64,000 nucleotides of DNA from G965230065 sp965230065 (GTDB lineage Bacteria; Bacteroidota; Bacteroidia; Cytophagales; Cyclobacteriaceae), in NCBI GenBank assembly GCA_965230065.1, contig OZ245942.1, forward strand, positions 6,200,001 to 6,264,000. The letters run 5' to 3'. The notes under the pieces were generated by a model, which searched no databases, was not told the origin of the DNA, and was given only the letters and a program-made list of their open reading frames with translations. Both the position numbers and the translations under genes were made by a program. Shown in pieces: positions 25,379-36,200 of the stretch (positions are counted from its first letter, which is position 1; every line of letters starts with the position of its first letter).

Positions 25379-26098
25379 CTATATCAAATCATGCTTCCTT
25401 AGTAAATCCAAAAAGGCATAATCTTTAGCATACCATTGTTGTAAATTTATAATGGCTTGCTCATCTAACTTTTTATCCAGATTTTTTGGGTTTATATGAG
25501 CCTTGTCGCTATTTTTTGGAAGTTCTACATTATCGGGAAGTCCTATCATTTTCTTAAGCCGGGCAAAATCGTTATTCAGTTTTTCTTGTTCACACACCAA
25601 TAATATATCAGCTATTCTTCCTACAAAATACGCTTCATTTTCAAACCAATCCCAGTACGAATTTTTCACATGCTGGATAGATTGCATGGCGGCAATAGCT
25701 TTTTTTTTAATTTCGGGGTCGTTAGCAGACAAACCCAAAGCCAGTTCGTTGGGAGTTTCAAAATGGTGAAAGGCAGCTGCTTCTTCTTCACTCCATGGTA
25801 CGTGGTAAAGCGGTTGTCCCTGCCTTTGCCTTGAATAGAACCCACTGATAAAGCGTTGAAGAGGTTCTCTTACACAAAAGATTACCTTTTCACCATCCGG
25901 GCAATCTCTCAATCTGAATTTGTGAGAATGCAATGCAATCACATATTGCCTGGTTTTGTTCTTTCTTCTAAGGGCACTTTTAATAGCAGAACCTCCTGTT
26001 TTACCAATGTGTAAAAAATGAATAACTTGCCTACCTGCAATTTTATCGATACATCGTTCTGTAAAAAAAACAATGTCTTTTATCTTCTTCTTAATCAT
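25379..26098 (-). CDS. Sulfotransferase family 2-like protein
   Basis: A 239-residue cytoplasmic protein. VIHFLHIGKTGGSAIKSALR is the 5'-phosphosulfate-binding loop of sulfotransferases (HIGKTGGS), and VIFCVREPLQRFISGFYSRQ is the 3'-phosphate motif (VREPLxRxxSGF). NSYWDWFENEAYFVGRIADI and the late KNSDKAHIN follow the family order. It probably transfers sulfate from PAPS to a carbohydrate or other acceptor. No PAPS synthesis genes are in the window. It lies downstream of KDPG aldolase on the same strand (87 nt). Confidence 0.85.
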   Translation of the reverse strand: MIKKKIKDIVFFTERCIDKIAGRQVIHFLHIGKTGGSAIKSALRRKNKTRQYVIALHSHKFRLRDCPDGEKVIFCVREPLQRFISGFYSRQRQGQPLYHVPWSEEEAAAFHHFETPNELALGLSANDPEIKKKAIAAMQSIQHVKNSYWDWFENEAYFVGRIADILLVCEQEKLNNDFARLKKMIGLPDNVELPKNSDKAHINPKNLDKKLDEQAIINLQQWYAKDYAFLDLLRKHDLI

Positions 26099-26185
26099 TA
26101 TTTGTAAATAACTATGCTGTTACTCAGATTATAAAAATTGATAATTCAAGTGTTCTTCAAATGGCCTTTTAGCCTGTTTCTGTTA

Positions 26186-26836
26186 TCAACCTCTTCCAGC
26201 TTTAATATTCTCTCGAAGTTTTAATGCATTTTCGGTAAGCAAAGTGTAATTTTCATCGGCAATGGCTTTTTTGTTGGTGAGGGCACTGCCAATACCTACA
26301 GCGCAAGCGCCGGCTTTTAGCCAATCCCCGGCATTTTCGAGGGTTACACCTCCGGTAGGCATGAGTTGCAACTGGGGCATGGGGGCTTTTACACCTTTAA
26401 AATAACCCATGCCTAAAGTATCTGCCGGAAACACTTTAACCACATCAGCCCCCCATTCATATGCCGTTAGTATTTCGCCCGGGGAAAACGCACCTGAAAA
26501 TATCGGTACATCATACCGGTGGGCCATTTCAATTACTGCTTTTTTTGACACCGGGGTGACAATAAATTTCGCCCCCGATAATATCGCCATCCGGCACGAT
26601 TCGGCATCTATGACAGAACCAACGCCAATGAGCAAACCTTCTACACCTGCATGTTGTTCTATCAATTTCAGGGCATTGGGCGTGCCCAACGTAATTTCAA
26701 TCGCGCTCAATCCGCCCCTTTGCAGTGCTTGTATGACTTTGGGGACTTTCTCCGCCTCATCCATCCGGATGATAGAAACTACGCCTTCGCCTAAAACGCG
26801 GTTGAGAATCTCTAATCTGCTCATGTTAAAATTCAA
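26186..26836 (-). CDS. eda: KDPG/KHG aldolase
   Basis: A 216-residue class I aldolase of the 2-dehydro-3-deoxy-6-phosphogluconate / 4-hydroxy-2-oxoglutarate family, cleaving KDPG to pyruvate and glyceraldehyde 3-phosphate. Conserved pieces are SAIEITLGTPNA (catalytic Glu), GAKFIVTPV, the Schiff-base lysine in DVVKVFPADTLGMGYFKGV, and LMPTGGVTLENAGDWLKAGA. ATG 26836 (MNFNMSRLEIL) or 26824 are both possible. It follows the KDG kinase gene by 40 nt in one operon. Together they finish the Entner-Doudoroff branch from KDG, which the genes at 45-52 kb could feed. A related enzyme (DgaF-like) is possible. Confidence 0.9.
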   Translation of the reverse strand: MNFNMSRLEILNRVLGEGVVSIIRMDEAEKVPKVIQALQRGGLSAIEITLGTPNALKLIEQHAGVEGLLIGVGSVIDAESCRMAILSGAKFIVTPVSKKAVIEMAHRYDVPIFSGAFSPGEILTAYEWGADVVKVFPADTLGMGYFKGVKAPMPQLQLMPTGGVTLENAGDWLKAGACAVGIGSALTNKKAIADENYTLLTENALKLRENIKAGRG

Positions 26837-26842
26837 ATTTTG

Positions 26843-26879
26843 TAGTCTTCGGTCTGCTGACTCCGGTCTTCCGTCTTCA
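26843..26879. repeat. GGTCTTC-type simple repeat between kdgK and eda
   Basis: Imperfect repeats of the GTCTTC/CGGTCT type: GTCTTCGGTCTGCTGACTCC followed by GGTCTTCCGTCTTCACC. They fill the 40-nt gap between the two genes. The same words recur at 46979-47033, so the element is dispersed. Confidence 0.6.
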
Positions 26880-27896
26880 CCTTTTCACCCTACCGGAAGT
26901 ATTACCGTGGGCTACTTCTAAAATTTCTTTTTCAGATAATGTATTTATATCCCCTAAAATCGTGTGCTTGAGTGCCGATGCCGCCGTACCAAAATTTACG
27001 GTTTCCTGCAAGTTCCACTCTTTGGCCAGCCCATGCAGTACCCCTGCAAAAAAAGCATCCCCTCCTCCCAGCCGGTCCAGTATTTCAAATTGATACTTCG
27101 GGCTTTCATAAAACTGTTGCCCATCGTAAAGCATCCCTGCCCAACCGTTATGTGTAGCAGATTTTTGCTCCCGGTTGGTGAGGGCAATGCACTGAAAATT
27201 TGCCAAATTCGAAAGTTCAATAGCCACATGCCGGGTAGCTTCTTTTTGGGTTTCCCAGTCATGAACTGCTTTGGTACGGATATCGAAAACATCGTGGGCA
27301 GAGCCCGCATTGGCAAACAAAATATCCACAAAGGGCATCATGGGCGTTAGTACTTTACGGGCCTCTTCCCTACCCCACAATGTTCGGCGGAAATTCAAGT
27401 CAAAAGCTATTTTTACCCCATGTTCTTTGGCTTTCTGCAAAGCGGTTAAGCTTTCTTCGGCACAAGCTGTTGACAAAGCAGGCGTAATGCCAGTAAGTAC
27501 AAACCAGTCTTTATCTTTAAAAATGGCATCCCAGTCGAACATACCAGATTTGATGGACGCAATGGCCGAGCCTTCCCGGTCATACGTTACCTGTGTAGGG
27601 CGAATAGAGCTGCCATGCTCTATGTAGTACGTACCCATGCGCTTTCCACTGCTAACAATATAATCAGTGTGTACACCATATTCACGTAAAAAATTAATAG
27701 CGCCTTCACCCAGGGCATTTTCAGGCAGGCGGGTTACGAAATAAGATGTATGCCCCAGCATACTGAGATCCATAGCCACATTGGATTCCGCCCCCGCATA
27801 TCCTTTCTGGAAAGTTTTAGCAACCATCACCCTTTCATGCAGTTGAGCCGGGGTAAACCTGAGCAATATTTCACCGAAGCTGACGATTTTTGTCAT
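26877..27896 (-). CDS. kdgK: 2-keto-3-deoxygluconate kinase (PfkB family)
   Basis: A 339-residue PfkB sugar kinase. It opens with MTKIVSFGEILLRFTPAQ and an early GYAGAESNVAMDLSMLG ribokinase motif. DWFVLTGITPALSTACAEE lies in the middle, IAFDLNFRRTLWG is typical of KDG kinases, and the GGGDAFFAGVLHGL motif near residue 285 carries the catalytic Asp. It phosphorylates 2-dehydro-3-deoxygluconate to KDPG for the aldolase encoded next to it. It stands divergent to the first SusC gene across a 520-nt gap. Confidence 0.9.
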   Translation of the reverse strand: MTKIVSFGEILLRFTPAQLHERVMVAKTFQKGYAGAESNVAMDLSMLGHTSYFVTRLPENALGEGAINFLREYGVHTDYIVSSGKRMGTYYIEHGSSIRPTQVTYDREGSAIASIKSGMFDWDAIFKDKDWFVLTGITPALSTACAEESLTALQKAKEHGVKIAFDLNFRRTLWGREEARKVLTPMMPFVDILFANAGSAHDVFDIRTKAVHDWETQKEATRHVAIELSNLANFQCIALTNREQKSATHNGWAGMLYDGQQFYESPKYQFEILDRLGGGDAFFAGVLHGLAKEWNLQETVNFGTAASALKHTILGDINTLSEKEILEVAHGNTSGRVKR

Positions 27897-28320
27897 ATAT
27901 TAACTTGTGAAGTACAATTGTATTTCAAATTTTTATTTGGATAAAGGGATGTTAACCCAAATTATTTATTCAATCCATGTGCAAAAAAATCAGATTTTAG
28001 CCGTGCGTTAGATATTTCCCTTAACTTTCTGATAAGACAAACTTAAAAATGATTAGAAGATAAGTTCTAACTTTTCCAAAAATAATTTACGCCCATCTTC
28101 CTATATGTAACCCGCCCGACTGAAAATTTCATAACTTTTCGTTTAATTTTCTTTTAATTTTACTTAGTTATCATTTTACACCCTTTTAATTAAAAGAAAG
28201 AAAAAGAAAGCCGGATTTTATCTTTTCCTTACTAAAAATAAATCTGTTTTAAAACACAAAAATAAGGCAAACGATTTCATTTGTAATTTTATTAATAAAA
28301 AATGTTACTTATTTAACAAC

Positions 28321-28340
28321 TTGTCATTTCCTTATGACAA
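28321..28340. promoter_or_regulatory. Perfect 7-bp dyad upstream of first SusC gene
   Basis: TTGTCAT (28321-28327) and ATGACAA (28334-28340) form a perfect inverted repeat with a 6-nt spacer, 78 nt before the SusC start. This is a plausible dimeric regulator site. The surrounding 27897-28417 gap is very A+T-rich and also holds the palindrome CTTTTAATTAAAAG (28183-28196). No -33/-7 promoter could be assigned with confidence. Confidence 0.4.
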
Positions 28341-28417
28341 ACCATTCTTTTCATTTAGAAATTCCATAAAATTATTTTTTATTTATATCAGTTTTTAAAC
28401 CACAAACACACTATACC

Positions 28418-31400
28418 ATGAGGAAAATTTACAAAATTCCAATTCTTTTTTTCCTGTTGGCATTTGGCGGGCTATTAGCTTTTCCATCGCATGCGCAGGA
28501 AAGAACTGTAACCGGAACGGTAGCGGAAGTTGACGGGGGCGTTCTTCCCGGTGTCAACATTTTGTTACAAGGCACAACTGTCGGTACAGTTACCGACATT
28601 GACGGTAATTACCGTATTACAATAGATGGTGATAACCCGGTTTTAGTATTTTCATCCATCGGTTACCAAAACCAAACTGTTGAAGTAAACGGACGGACTA
28701 CCATTGATGTAGAAATGGATATTGACCTTACTGAGCTTAGTGAAGTGGTGGTCACTGCTTTTGGGCTGGAGAGGGAAAAGAAAGCCATTACCTACTCGGC
28801 CCAGAATGTAGAAGTACAGGACATTGCCGAAACCAAAGACCTGAACGTAGCCAATGCACTGGTGGGAAAGGTTGCCGGATTGAACCTTACCAAATCGACT
28901 TCAGGGGTCGGGGGTTCATCACGGGTCCTTATCAGGGGAAACCGGTCGTTTCAGGGAAACAATCAGCCACTCTACATTGTAGATGGTGTTCCTATTGACA
29001 ATAGCTCAAGAACGGCTTCTGGTGATAGCGGTGGATTTGACAGTGGGGACGGTATTTCCAATATCAACCCTGAAGATATTGAGTCCATTACTGTACTCAA
29101 AGGCCCTTCAGCTACTGCTTTGTATGGGACCCGGGCCAATAACGGGGCTATTGTGATTACCACCAAGAAAGGTAAAAGCAGAAAAGGCATCGGCGTTGAA
29201 CTTAATAGTAACTTCCAGGTAGAACAACCTGTATTCCTGATGGATTATCAGAATGAATATGGACAGGGCAACGGAGGGGTATATAATAAAAATGCTGAAA
29301 CAAGCTGGGGCCCTCGCCTGGATGGCAGCATGGTAGAACACTGGTCTCCTGACCCAAATTTCGCGGGCCCGGATACCTATCCCTATTCTGCACACCCTGA
29401 CAATGTGGAAGATTTTTTCCGGAATGGCTATAACTTTACCAACAGTATCGCGCTTACTTCCGGAAATGATAAAATACAAACGTATTTTTCATATACGAAT
29501 ACCCAGGCACAGGGGGTAATTGAAACCAATAAATTACAAAGGAATAACATCAATTTACGGTTAACTTCTCAACTAACTGATAAGCTAAGCCTGGATACCA
29601 AAATCACTTATTTCAACCAGCAGGTAGACGACCGGGTGGTTACCGGGGAAAATTTCCGTAACCCATTGCGTGCTATTTACCGCATGCCCAGGAATATTTC
29701 TTTAGATCAGGCAAAAGTATTTGAATATACGGATGCCAATGGTAGCAACAAGCAACATTATTGGAATGTAGGATCCAATGGTGGGGAAAACCCTTATTGG
29801 ATGTTGCACCGGGTTACGCAGTTTGATACTAGGGAAAGAGTGCTGGGTTTCGCTTCCCTTACCTATCAGTTCACCGATGAATTGAGCTTAATGGTCCGGT
29901 CAGGTTTGGATACCTACTATGATAACAGGGATAACAAATTATACAATGACACATACACCATTGCAGACAGAGGAAATTATACAAAATTTAAAAATCAACT
30001 GTTAGAACTTAACAACGATTTCCTGCTTGCCTACAACAAAGATTTCGGTAGTACCTGGTCGTTGAACGTATCAGTGGGAGGCAATTTAAGAACCACCACA
30101 AATAAAACGTTGTATACTGATAATGGCTTCTTACCCAAAGAGAATCTGTTTACAGTTACCAATGCAGGAAACCTCACTTCCACAGAGACTGATGTAGAAA
30201 GGCAATTAAATTCACTTTATGCATTTGCCACTTTAGGCTTTAAAAACTTTCTGTTCCTTGACATTACCGGAAGAAATGACTGGTCTTCTACATTACCACA
30301 AGATGAATGGTCATTCTTTTATCCTTCATTCGGAGCTACCTGGGTAGTTTCTGATATGGTGGAAACGCTGCCAACTTGGCTTTCTTTTGCCAAATTGAGG
30401 GCTTCCTGGGCACAGGTAGGTAATGATGCCGACCCATATTTGATCAACACAACTTATAATTTCAGGGGAAACCGGGGCAACAATGGTATGATTGACAGAA
30501 GTACAACCCGTCCATTTCCTGAGCTAAAGCCTGAATTAACAACTTCTATAGAAACAGGATTTGATATCCGTTTTTTTGAAAACAGATTGGGCTTAGACTT
30601 CACCTGGTACAAATCTAATAGTGAAAACCAACTGCTTAGGGTTCCTGTTCCTTATGGCAGTACTTTCCAGAACCAGTTCATTAACGCAGGGAATATCCAA
30701 AATGAGGGCTATGAAATCATGCTTACCGGAACCCCGGTTTCTACCGCCGGTGGATTTAACTGGGATGTTATAGTGAACTGGGCGAGAAACGAAAGCCTTG
30801 TTAAAGAACTTACTGAGGATGTAAAAGAGTTCAGTATCAGGGGTTCAGGCTTTATCACCGATGTTAAGATAGTAGAAGGAGAAGAGTTTGGCGATATATT
30901 TGGCAGGGGGTTCGTAAGGGATGATAATAATAACGTGATCGTTGGGTCTGATGGAAGACCATTGGTAACTGAAGGCAGGATTCCCGTAGGCAACTACAAC
31001 CCTGACTGGACAGGTGGAATTACCAACACCTTTACCTTCAAAGGCGTTGACTTTAGTTTTCTGATTGACTGGAGACAGGGTGGTGAGATTGTTTCTTTTA
31101 CCGCTGCGAACCTGTGGGCCGATGGGGTTACAGCTCAAACCCTGGAAGGCAGGGAAGGAATGGTGTTTGATGGAGTATTGGAAGACGGCTCCCCGAATAA
31201 TATCGAAATAACTTCCGAAGAATTGTGGACCAATATAGGTGGGCGAAATACGCCGGTTGCCGAAGCTTTTGTTGTAAGTGCTACCAATGTCAGGTTACGC
31301 CAATTGACTTTAGGGTACGGCCTTCCCAGCAGTGTATTATCTAACACACCCTTTGCTGCCATCAGATTATCATTTGTTGCCCGAAATTTATTCTTCCTAA

Positions 31401-31522
31401 AAAATGAAGCGGATTTTATTGATCCGGAAGCTATGCTGGGTAATTCCAATGCACAGGGAGTTGAGTCTTTTGCTTTACCTACGCCCAGAAGTTATGGAGT
31501 TAACTTAAAGCTCACATTTTAA
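28418..31522 (+). CDS. SusC/RagA family TonB-linked outer-membrane protein (copy 1)
   Basis: A 1034-residue SusC homologue. The signal peptide ends near PSHAQE. A CarboxypepD_reg-like domain at about 28-115 (LPGVNILLQGTTVGTVTDID) is followed by the plug, with the TonB box-like LSEVVVTAFG, a GNRSFQGNNQPLYIVDGVP segment, and IESITVLKGPSATALYGTRA then GAIVITTKKGK. The barrel then runs to the terminal Phe in LKLTF. It imports an oligosaccharide or glycoconjugate together with the SusD partner 31 nt downstream. A second, diverged copy lies at 36880. Confidence 0.95.
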   Translation: MRKIYKIPILFFLLAFGGLLAFPSHAQERTVTGTVAEVDGGVLPGVNILLQGTTVGTVTDIDGNYRITIDGDNPVLVFSSIGYQNQTVEVNGRTTIDVEMDIDLTELSEVVVTAFGLEREKKAITYSAQNVEVQDIAETKDLNVANALVGKVAGLNLTKSTSGVGGSSRVLIRGNRSFQGNNQPLYIVDGVPIDNSSRTASGDSGGFDSGDGISNINPEDIESITVLKGPSATALYGTRANNGAIVITTKKGKSRKGIGVELNSNFQVEQPVFLMDYQNEYGQGNGGVYNKNAETSWGPRLDGSMVEHWSPDPNFAGPDTYPYSAHPDNVEDFFRNGYNFTNSIALTSGNDKIQTYFSYTNTQAQGVIETNKLQRNNINLRLTSQLTDKLSLDTKITYFNQQVDDRVVTGENFRNPLRAIYRMPRNISLDQAKVFEYTDANGSNKQHYWNVGSNGGENPYWMLHRVTQFDTRERVLGFASLTYQFTDELSLMVRSGLDTYYDNRDNKLYNDTYTIADRGNYTKFKNQLLELNNDFLLAYNKDFGSTWSLNVSVGGNLRTTTNKTLYTDNGFLPKENLFTVTNAGNLTSTETDVERQLNSLYAFATLGFKNFLFLDITGRNDWSSTLPQDEWSFFYPSFGATWVVSDMVETLPTWLSFAKLRASWAQVGNDADPYLINTTYNFRGNRGNNGMIDRSTTRPFPELKPELTTSIETGFDIRFFENRLGLDFTWYKSNSENQLLRVPVPYGSTFQNQFINAGNIQNEGYEIMLTGTPVSTAGGFNWDVIVNWARNESLVKELTEDVKEFSIRGSGFITDVKIVEGEEFGDIFGRGFVRDDNNNVIVGSDGRPLVTEGRIPVGNYNPDWTGGITNTFTFKGVDFSFLIDWRQGGEIVSFTAANLWADGVTAQTLEGREGMVFDGVLEDGSPNNIEITSEELWTNIGGRNTPVAEAFVVSATNVRLRQLTLGYGLPSSVLSNTPFAAIRLSFVARNLFFLKNEADFIDPEAMLGNSNAQGVESFALPTPRSYGVNLKLTF

Positions 31523-31553
31523 TAAACTTGTTGAAATATTTAATACAAGAAAT

Positions 31554-33107
31554 ATGAAAACTAAGAAATCATTTAATATAGCACTTGCCGGAATAATCGT
31601 GCTATTGATATTCGGCGGGTGTACAAAAGATTTTGTGGAAATCAATACGGATAAAACCAAACTAACGACTATTGATCAGTCAACGTTAGGCCCGGCCTTT
31701 GCCAATGCTGAATGGCAAACTTTTAGCTCATATCAGATTTTTCAAAATTTGTTTGCTGATTTGTATGCACAGTATTTTACAACAATTACCCCCAACTTTC
31801 CCTCAGATCGACATATTCAGGTAGAACGATGGATTGATGCCAGTTACAGAAACTTCAGTACCAACCCTGTCCCCTCTATCTTAGAGGTAATTGATTTGAC
31901 GGAAGAATTGGGAGATAACGTTGGAAATGCTGTGGCAAGAATATGGAAAGTATATATGTTTCATAGGGTAACAGATTACTTCGGGCCTATTCCCTACTCT
32001 CAATTAGGAAGTACCGAAAGCGTTATTCCTTACGATGATCAGCAATCCATCTATATGGACTTTTTTAATGAGTTGGATGCAGCTATCGCAGTGCTTGAAA
32101 GTAATCCGGGAGGAAATGCTTTTGGAACAAATGATTTGATTTATGGTGGAAATGCAGCCCAATGGCTCAAATTTGCCAACACCCTTCGGTTGCGTTTAGC
32201 CTTAAGGATTTCGGGGGTAGATGCAGGAAAAGCCAAAACTGAAGCTGAGAAGGCGGTAGCCAGTGGAGTAATGCTTGCCAATGAGGATAACGCTTTTCTA
32301 ACCGTCAATGCAGGTTCTTTTAACCAATTGAACCAGATCACCGCATGGAATGAATTCCGGATGAGTTCAAATATGGAAAGTTTATTAAAAGGATATAACG
32401 ATCCGCGCATCTCTGCTTTTTTCGCTCCCATCGCAACCGACCCGGTTACCGGAGAAGCCCCTGAAAGCCCTACTTTTGAAGGGGCAAGAAATGGATTAAA
32501 GCAATCTGACCTGGCATTGCCTGAAAATAAAGCAGCAACCTTGTCAAATGTAGCTGATGTATTTTTACCTCCTTCACAGGATTCTAACCCGAAAAATGTG
32601 ATGTACTGTGCCGAAGCTTACTTCTTAAGAGCAGAAGGAGCCTTAAACGGCTGGAATATGGGGGGCACCGTTGAAGAACTGTATAACATGGGCATTGAAA
32701 TGTCATTGGAACAATGGGGTACTGTAGATCCCGCTGCCATTCAGGCTTATGTTAATGGAACAAGTATGCCTGTTGCCACGAATGACTTTGTCTCCACACC
32801 TCCTTTGACGGATATTCCTGTAAAATTTGATGCGGGTCGTGCCCTTGAGCAAATTCACACCCAGAAATGGCTGGCCTTGTACCCCGATGGATGGGAAGCC
32901 TGGGCTGAAATGAGAAGAACCGGATTTCCGGTACAATATGACAGGATTTCATCGGATAACCCGGATGCCCCGGCTGACCAACTGATGCGAAGAATGAAAT
33001 TTGTAGTTGGAGAATATCTCAACAATGCAGAAGCCATGGACCAGGCTGTTCAATTGCTGGGTGGCCCTGACAAAGGTATGACCAAACTCTGGTGGGATGT
33101 GAAATAA
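31554..33107 (+). CDS. SusD/RagB-like lipoprotein (copy 1)
   Basis: A 517-residue nutrient-binding lipoprotein with signal and lipobox IVLLIFGGC (Cys about 23). It shows FVEINTDKTKLTTID and FHRVTDYFGPIPYSQLGST, typical of the SusD-like_2 (PF12771-type) branch. TPR-like helices are rich in Ala, and the end LLGGPDKGMTKLWWDVK is family-typical. It caps the SusC barrel encoded just upstream. A strong terminator hairpin follows 14 nt after the stop. Confidence 0.93.
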   Translation: MKTKKSFNIALAGIIVLLIFGGCTKDFVEINTDKTKLTTIDQSTLGPAFANAEWQTFSSYQIFQNLFADLYAQYFTTITPNFPSDRHIQVERWIDASYRNFSTNPVPSILEVIDLTEELGDNVGNAVARIWKVYMFHRVTDYFGPIPYSQLGSTESVIPYDDQQSIYMDFFNELDAAIAVLESNPGGNAFGTNDLIYGGNAAQWLKFANTLRLRLALRISGVDAGKAKTEAEKAVASGVMLANEDNAFLTVNAGSFNQLNQITAWNEFRMSSNMESLLKGYNDPRISAFFAPIATDPVTGEAPESPTFEGARNGLKQSDLALPENKAATLSNVADVFLPPSQDSNPKNVMYCAEAYFLRAEGALNGWNMGGTVEELYNMGIEMSLEQWGTVDPAAIQAYVNGTSMPVATNDFVSTPPLTDIPVKFDAGRALEQIHTQKWLALYPDGWEAWAEMRRTGFPVQYDRISSDNPDAPADQLMRRMKFVVGEYLNNAEAMDQAVQLLGGPDKGMTKLWWDVK

Positions 33108-33121
33108 ATTTTGATATAGGC

Positions 33122-33184
33122 AGTGGCAGTAGACAGCAGCAGTATTTCCAATCATTGCTGCAGCCTACTGCCACTCATTTTTTT
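33122..33184 (+). terminator. Rho-independent terminator after SusD copy 1
   Basis: AGTGGCAGTAG (33122-33132) pairs perfectly with CTACTGCCACT (33165-33175), and an inner partly paired AGCAGCA/TGCTGC extends the stem. A run of seven T residues follows (33178-33184). It lies between SusD and the VCBS gene. Confidence 0.85.
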
Positions 33185-33218
33185 GTATATTTAAAGCAGG
33201 TTCAATGAAAGTTTATCA

Positions 33219-36200
33219 ATGAAGCAATCCTTTCCCACATTAATTGTATGCTACACCTCTATACTGTTATTATTATCTTCCTGTAACCAAACCCCTACTG
33301 ATAAATTATTTTCCAAGCTTCCTGCCAGCCATACCCATATCCAATTCAGGAATGTAATTCAGGAATCTGAGGGATTTAATGTTTTAGAATATGGCTATTT
33401 ATACAACGGCGGAGGCGTGGCTATTGGAGATATAAATAATGACAGCCTTCCTGATATCTATTTCACAGGTAATCTGGTCTCAAACAAACTTTATCTCAAC
33501 AAAGGTGGTTTTTCATTTGAAGACATTACTGAAAATGCTGGTGTAAAAGCCGATGATGCCTGGAATACTGGGGTTACCATGGCTGATGTGAATGGAGACG
33601 GATATCTTGATATTTACGTTTGCCGATCTGCAGATACACGTCCTGCTTCAAGGCGTAACCTGCTGTTTATCAATAATGGAGCCGCTCCGGACGGAAATGT
33701 AACCTTCACTGAAAAAGCCGCTGCGTACGGCATTGATGACCCCGCCTACTCTACCCAGGCTGCCTTTTTTGACTATGACAAGGATGGAGACCTCGATTTG
33801 TATTTGCTCAATCATTCTACCCAGGAATATGCAGGCTTTAACAAACTGACCGAAAGGTATAAAAATGTAATGAACCCTCAGCTGGGCGATAAACTCTACC
33901 GTAATGACTCCCCCCCCTATCCTCCCCAGGGGGCAGGCGTGGATACGGGGGACACAGGGGGGGGAAGGGTATTCACCGATGTATCGCAGGAAGCGGGGAT
34001 AATCCAAAATGTGTTGGGTTTTGGCCTGGGTGTCATTATTACCGATTTTAACCAGGACCACTGGCCGGATATTTATGTGGCCAATGATTATAATGAAGAA
34101 GACTATTTTTACATTAACCAGCAAGATGGCACATTTAGTGAAGCCCTGGATGCTAATTTTGGGCACGTTTCCCTATTCTCTATGGGGTGCGACGGTGCCG
34201 ATATCAACAACGACCTGCGCCCGGATATTGTAACCCTGGATATGCTGCCTGAAGACAACACCCGCCTGAAAATGTCATTAGGGCCGGAAAATTATGACAA
34301 ATACAACCAATTAATTTCCAGTGGGTTTTACCCCCAGACCATGCGCAATATGCTGCAATTGAATGTTGGTTCTTCCCCCCGGGTAGGGAAACAGAAGGGG
34401 GAAGTACATTTCAGCGAAATTGGAGAACTCTCCAATATTGCCAGTACAGACTGGAGCTGGGCAGCCTTGCTGGCAGATTTTGACAATGACGGGTGGAAAG
34501 ACCTCTTCGTTTCTAATGGCTACATGCGCAATTATCTTGATATGGATTTTTTAACCTATGTGGTAAACGAAAAGGTGAAATCACAACAAGAGAACCAGGA
34601 AGTAGCCGTGATGGAAATCATAGAAAAAATGCCTTCCATAGAAGTCGAAAATTATATGTATAAAAATAATAAAGACCTCACTTTCCGGAAAGTTACAGAA
34701 GCCTGGGGGCTGGGCGGAGCTTCGGTATCTAACGGGGCTGCTTATGCCGATCTGGACAATGATGGCGACCTGGATCTTATTGTGAATAATGTAAATGAAG
34801 AGGCTTATGTTTACAGAAATAATGGAGAGCTGCACAATCAAAACCATTATTTGAAAGTTCACTTAGAGGGGAAAGGAAAAAACACGTTTGGAATTGGTTC
34901 AAAGGTGTACATTTTTGCTGACGGGCAGCAGCAATATCAGGAATGTATGCCCGTCCGGGGGTTTCAATCTTCCATGCCATCCGAGCTGGTATTTGGTTTG
35001 GGAAGCGCTACACAAATTGACAGCATACAGGTAATCTGGCCTGATAGTTCAACACAAATCCTTCATGATATTTCAGTCAACCAAACGCTGACTTTAAAGC
35101 AGGAAAAAGCGGTAATCATAAAAGGAAGCCATACAAAACCCATTCAAACAATTTTTCAGGAAACCGATACAAACTTAGGCATAGATTACCAGCATCAGGA
35201 AAATGATTTTCTGGATTTTAAGCGAGACCGGATGCTCCCTCAGGGAATTTCTAACCTTGGCCCTAAAATAGCCAAAGGGGATATCAACAATGATGGGCTT
35301 GAAGATGTATTTATCGGAGGCGCTAAAGGAAGCAGTGGCAAGCTATATCAACAAACCCAAAATGGAGAATTTGTTGATATTTCAGGAAATTCCTTCGTTC
35401 AACATAAAGAAAGTGAAGATACAGACGCTGTATTTTTTGATGCTGATGGCGATCAGGACATAGACCTCTACGTGGTGAGCGGAGGCAGCGATTTTTCAGA
35501 AAATTCTCCAGATTTACAAGACCGCCTTTATATCAATGATGGTAAAGGGTATTTTACAAGTACTCCTTTGGCTTTACCACGCATGTATACCAGCGGCTCA
35601 TCGGTAACGGCTGATGATATTGATAAAGACGGAGACATTGACCTGTTTGTAGGTGGCAGGCTCATTCCCGAAAAATATCCCCTTTCGCCCCGCAGCTATT
35701 TGTTGAAAAATAATGGAAATGGAAAGTTTGAAGATGCAACAACCGCGCTTTGCCCAGACCTGCTACACCCCGGCATGGTAAGCGATGTGGCATTTACTGA
35801 CCTGAATGACGACAATTTGCCCGACCTTGTAGTAGTTGGCGAGTGGACTGGTATTGGTATATACATAAATAACGAGATAGAAGGATTCATCAAAAATGAA
35901 GCTGCTGCCCTAACCGCAACAAAAGGATGGTGGCACTCCATCCATACTAATGATTTTGACAATGACGGGGATACCGATTTGGTTTTGGGCAACTTTGGCA
36001 ATAACAATCCTTATCAGCCAACAAGTGAACAACCAGCCCGCCTCGTTTACAAAGACTTTGATAATAATGGCTCTGTTGATCCGATTTTCACTTATTTTTT
36101 AGATGGAAAAGAAGTGTTTGCCTACAGCCGGGATGAACTCATCGGGCAAATTGCCTCAAAGAAAAAGAACTTTCCGGATTATGCATCGTTTGCCCAGGCT

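Noticed and set aside
26409..26921. Plus-strand 170-residue open frame
   Set aside because: Antisense to KDPG aldolase, whose catalytic motifs are intact.
34371..34408. CTTCCCCC/GGGGGAAG palindrome in the first VCBS gene as an inserted element
   Set aside because: The paralogue has a segment of equal length at this position, so it is normal coding sequence.
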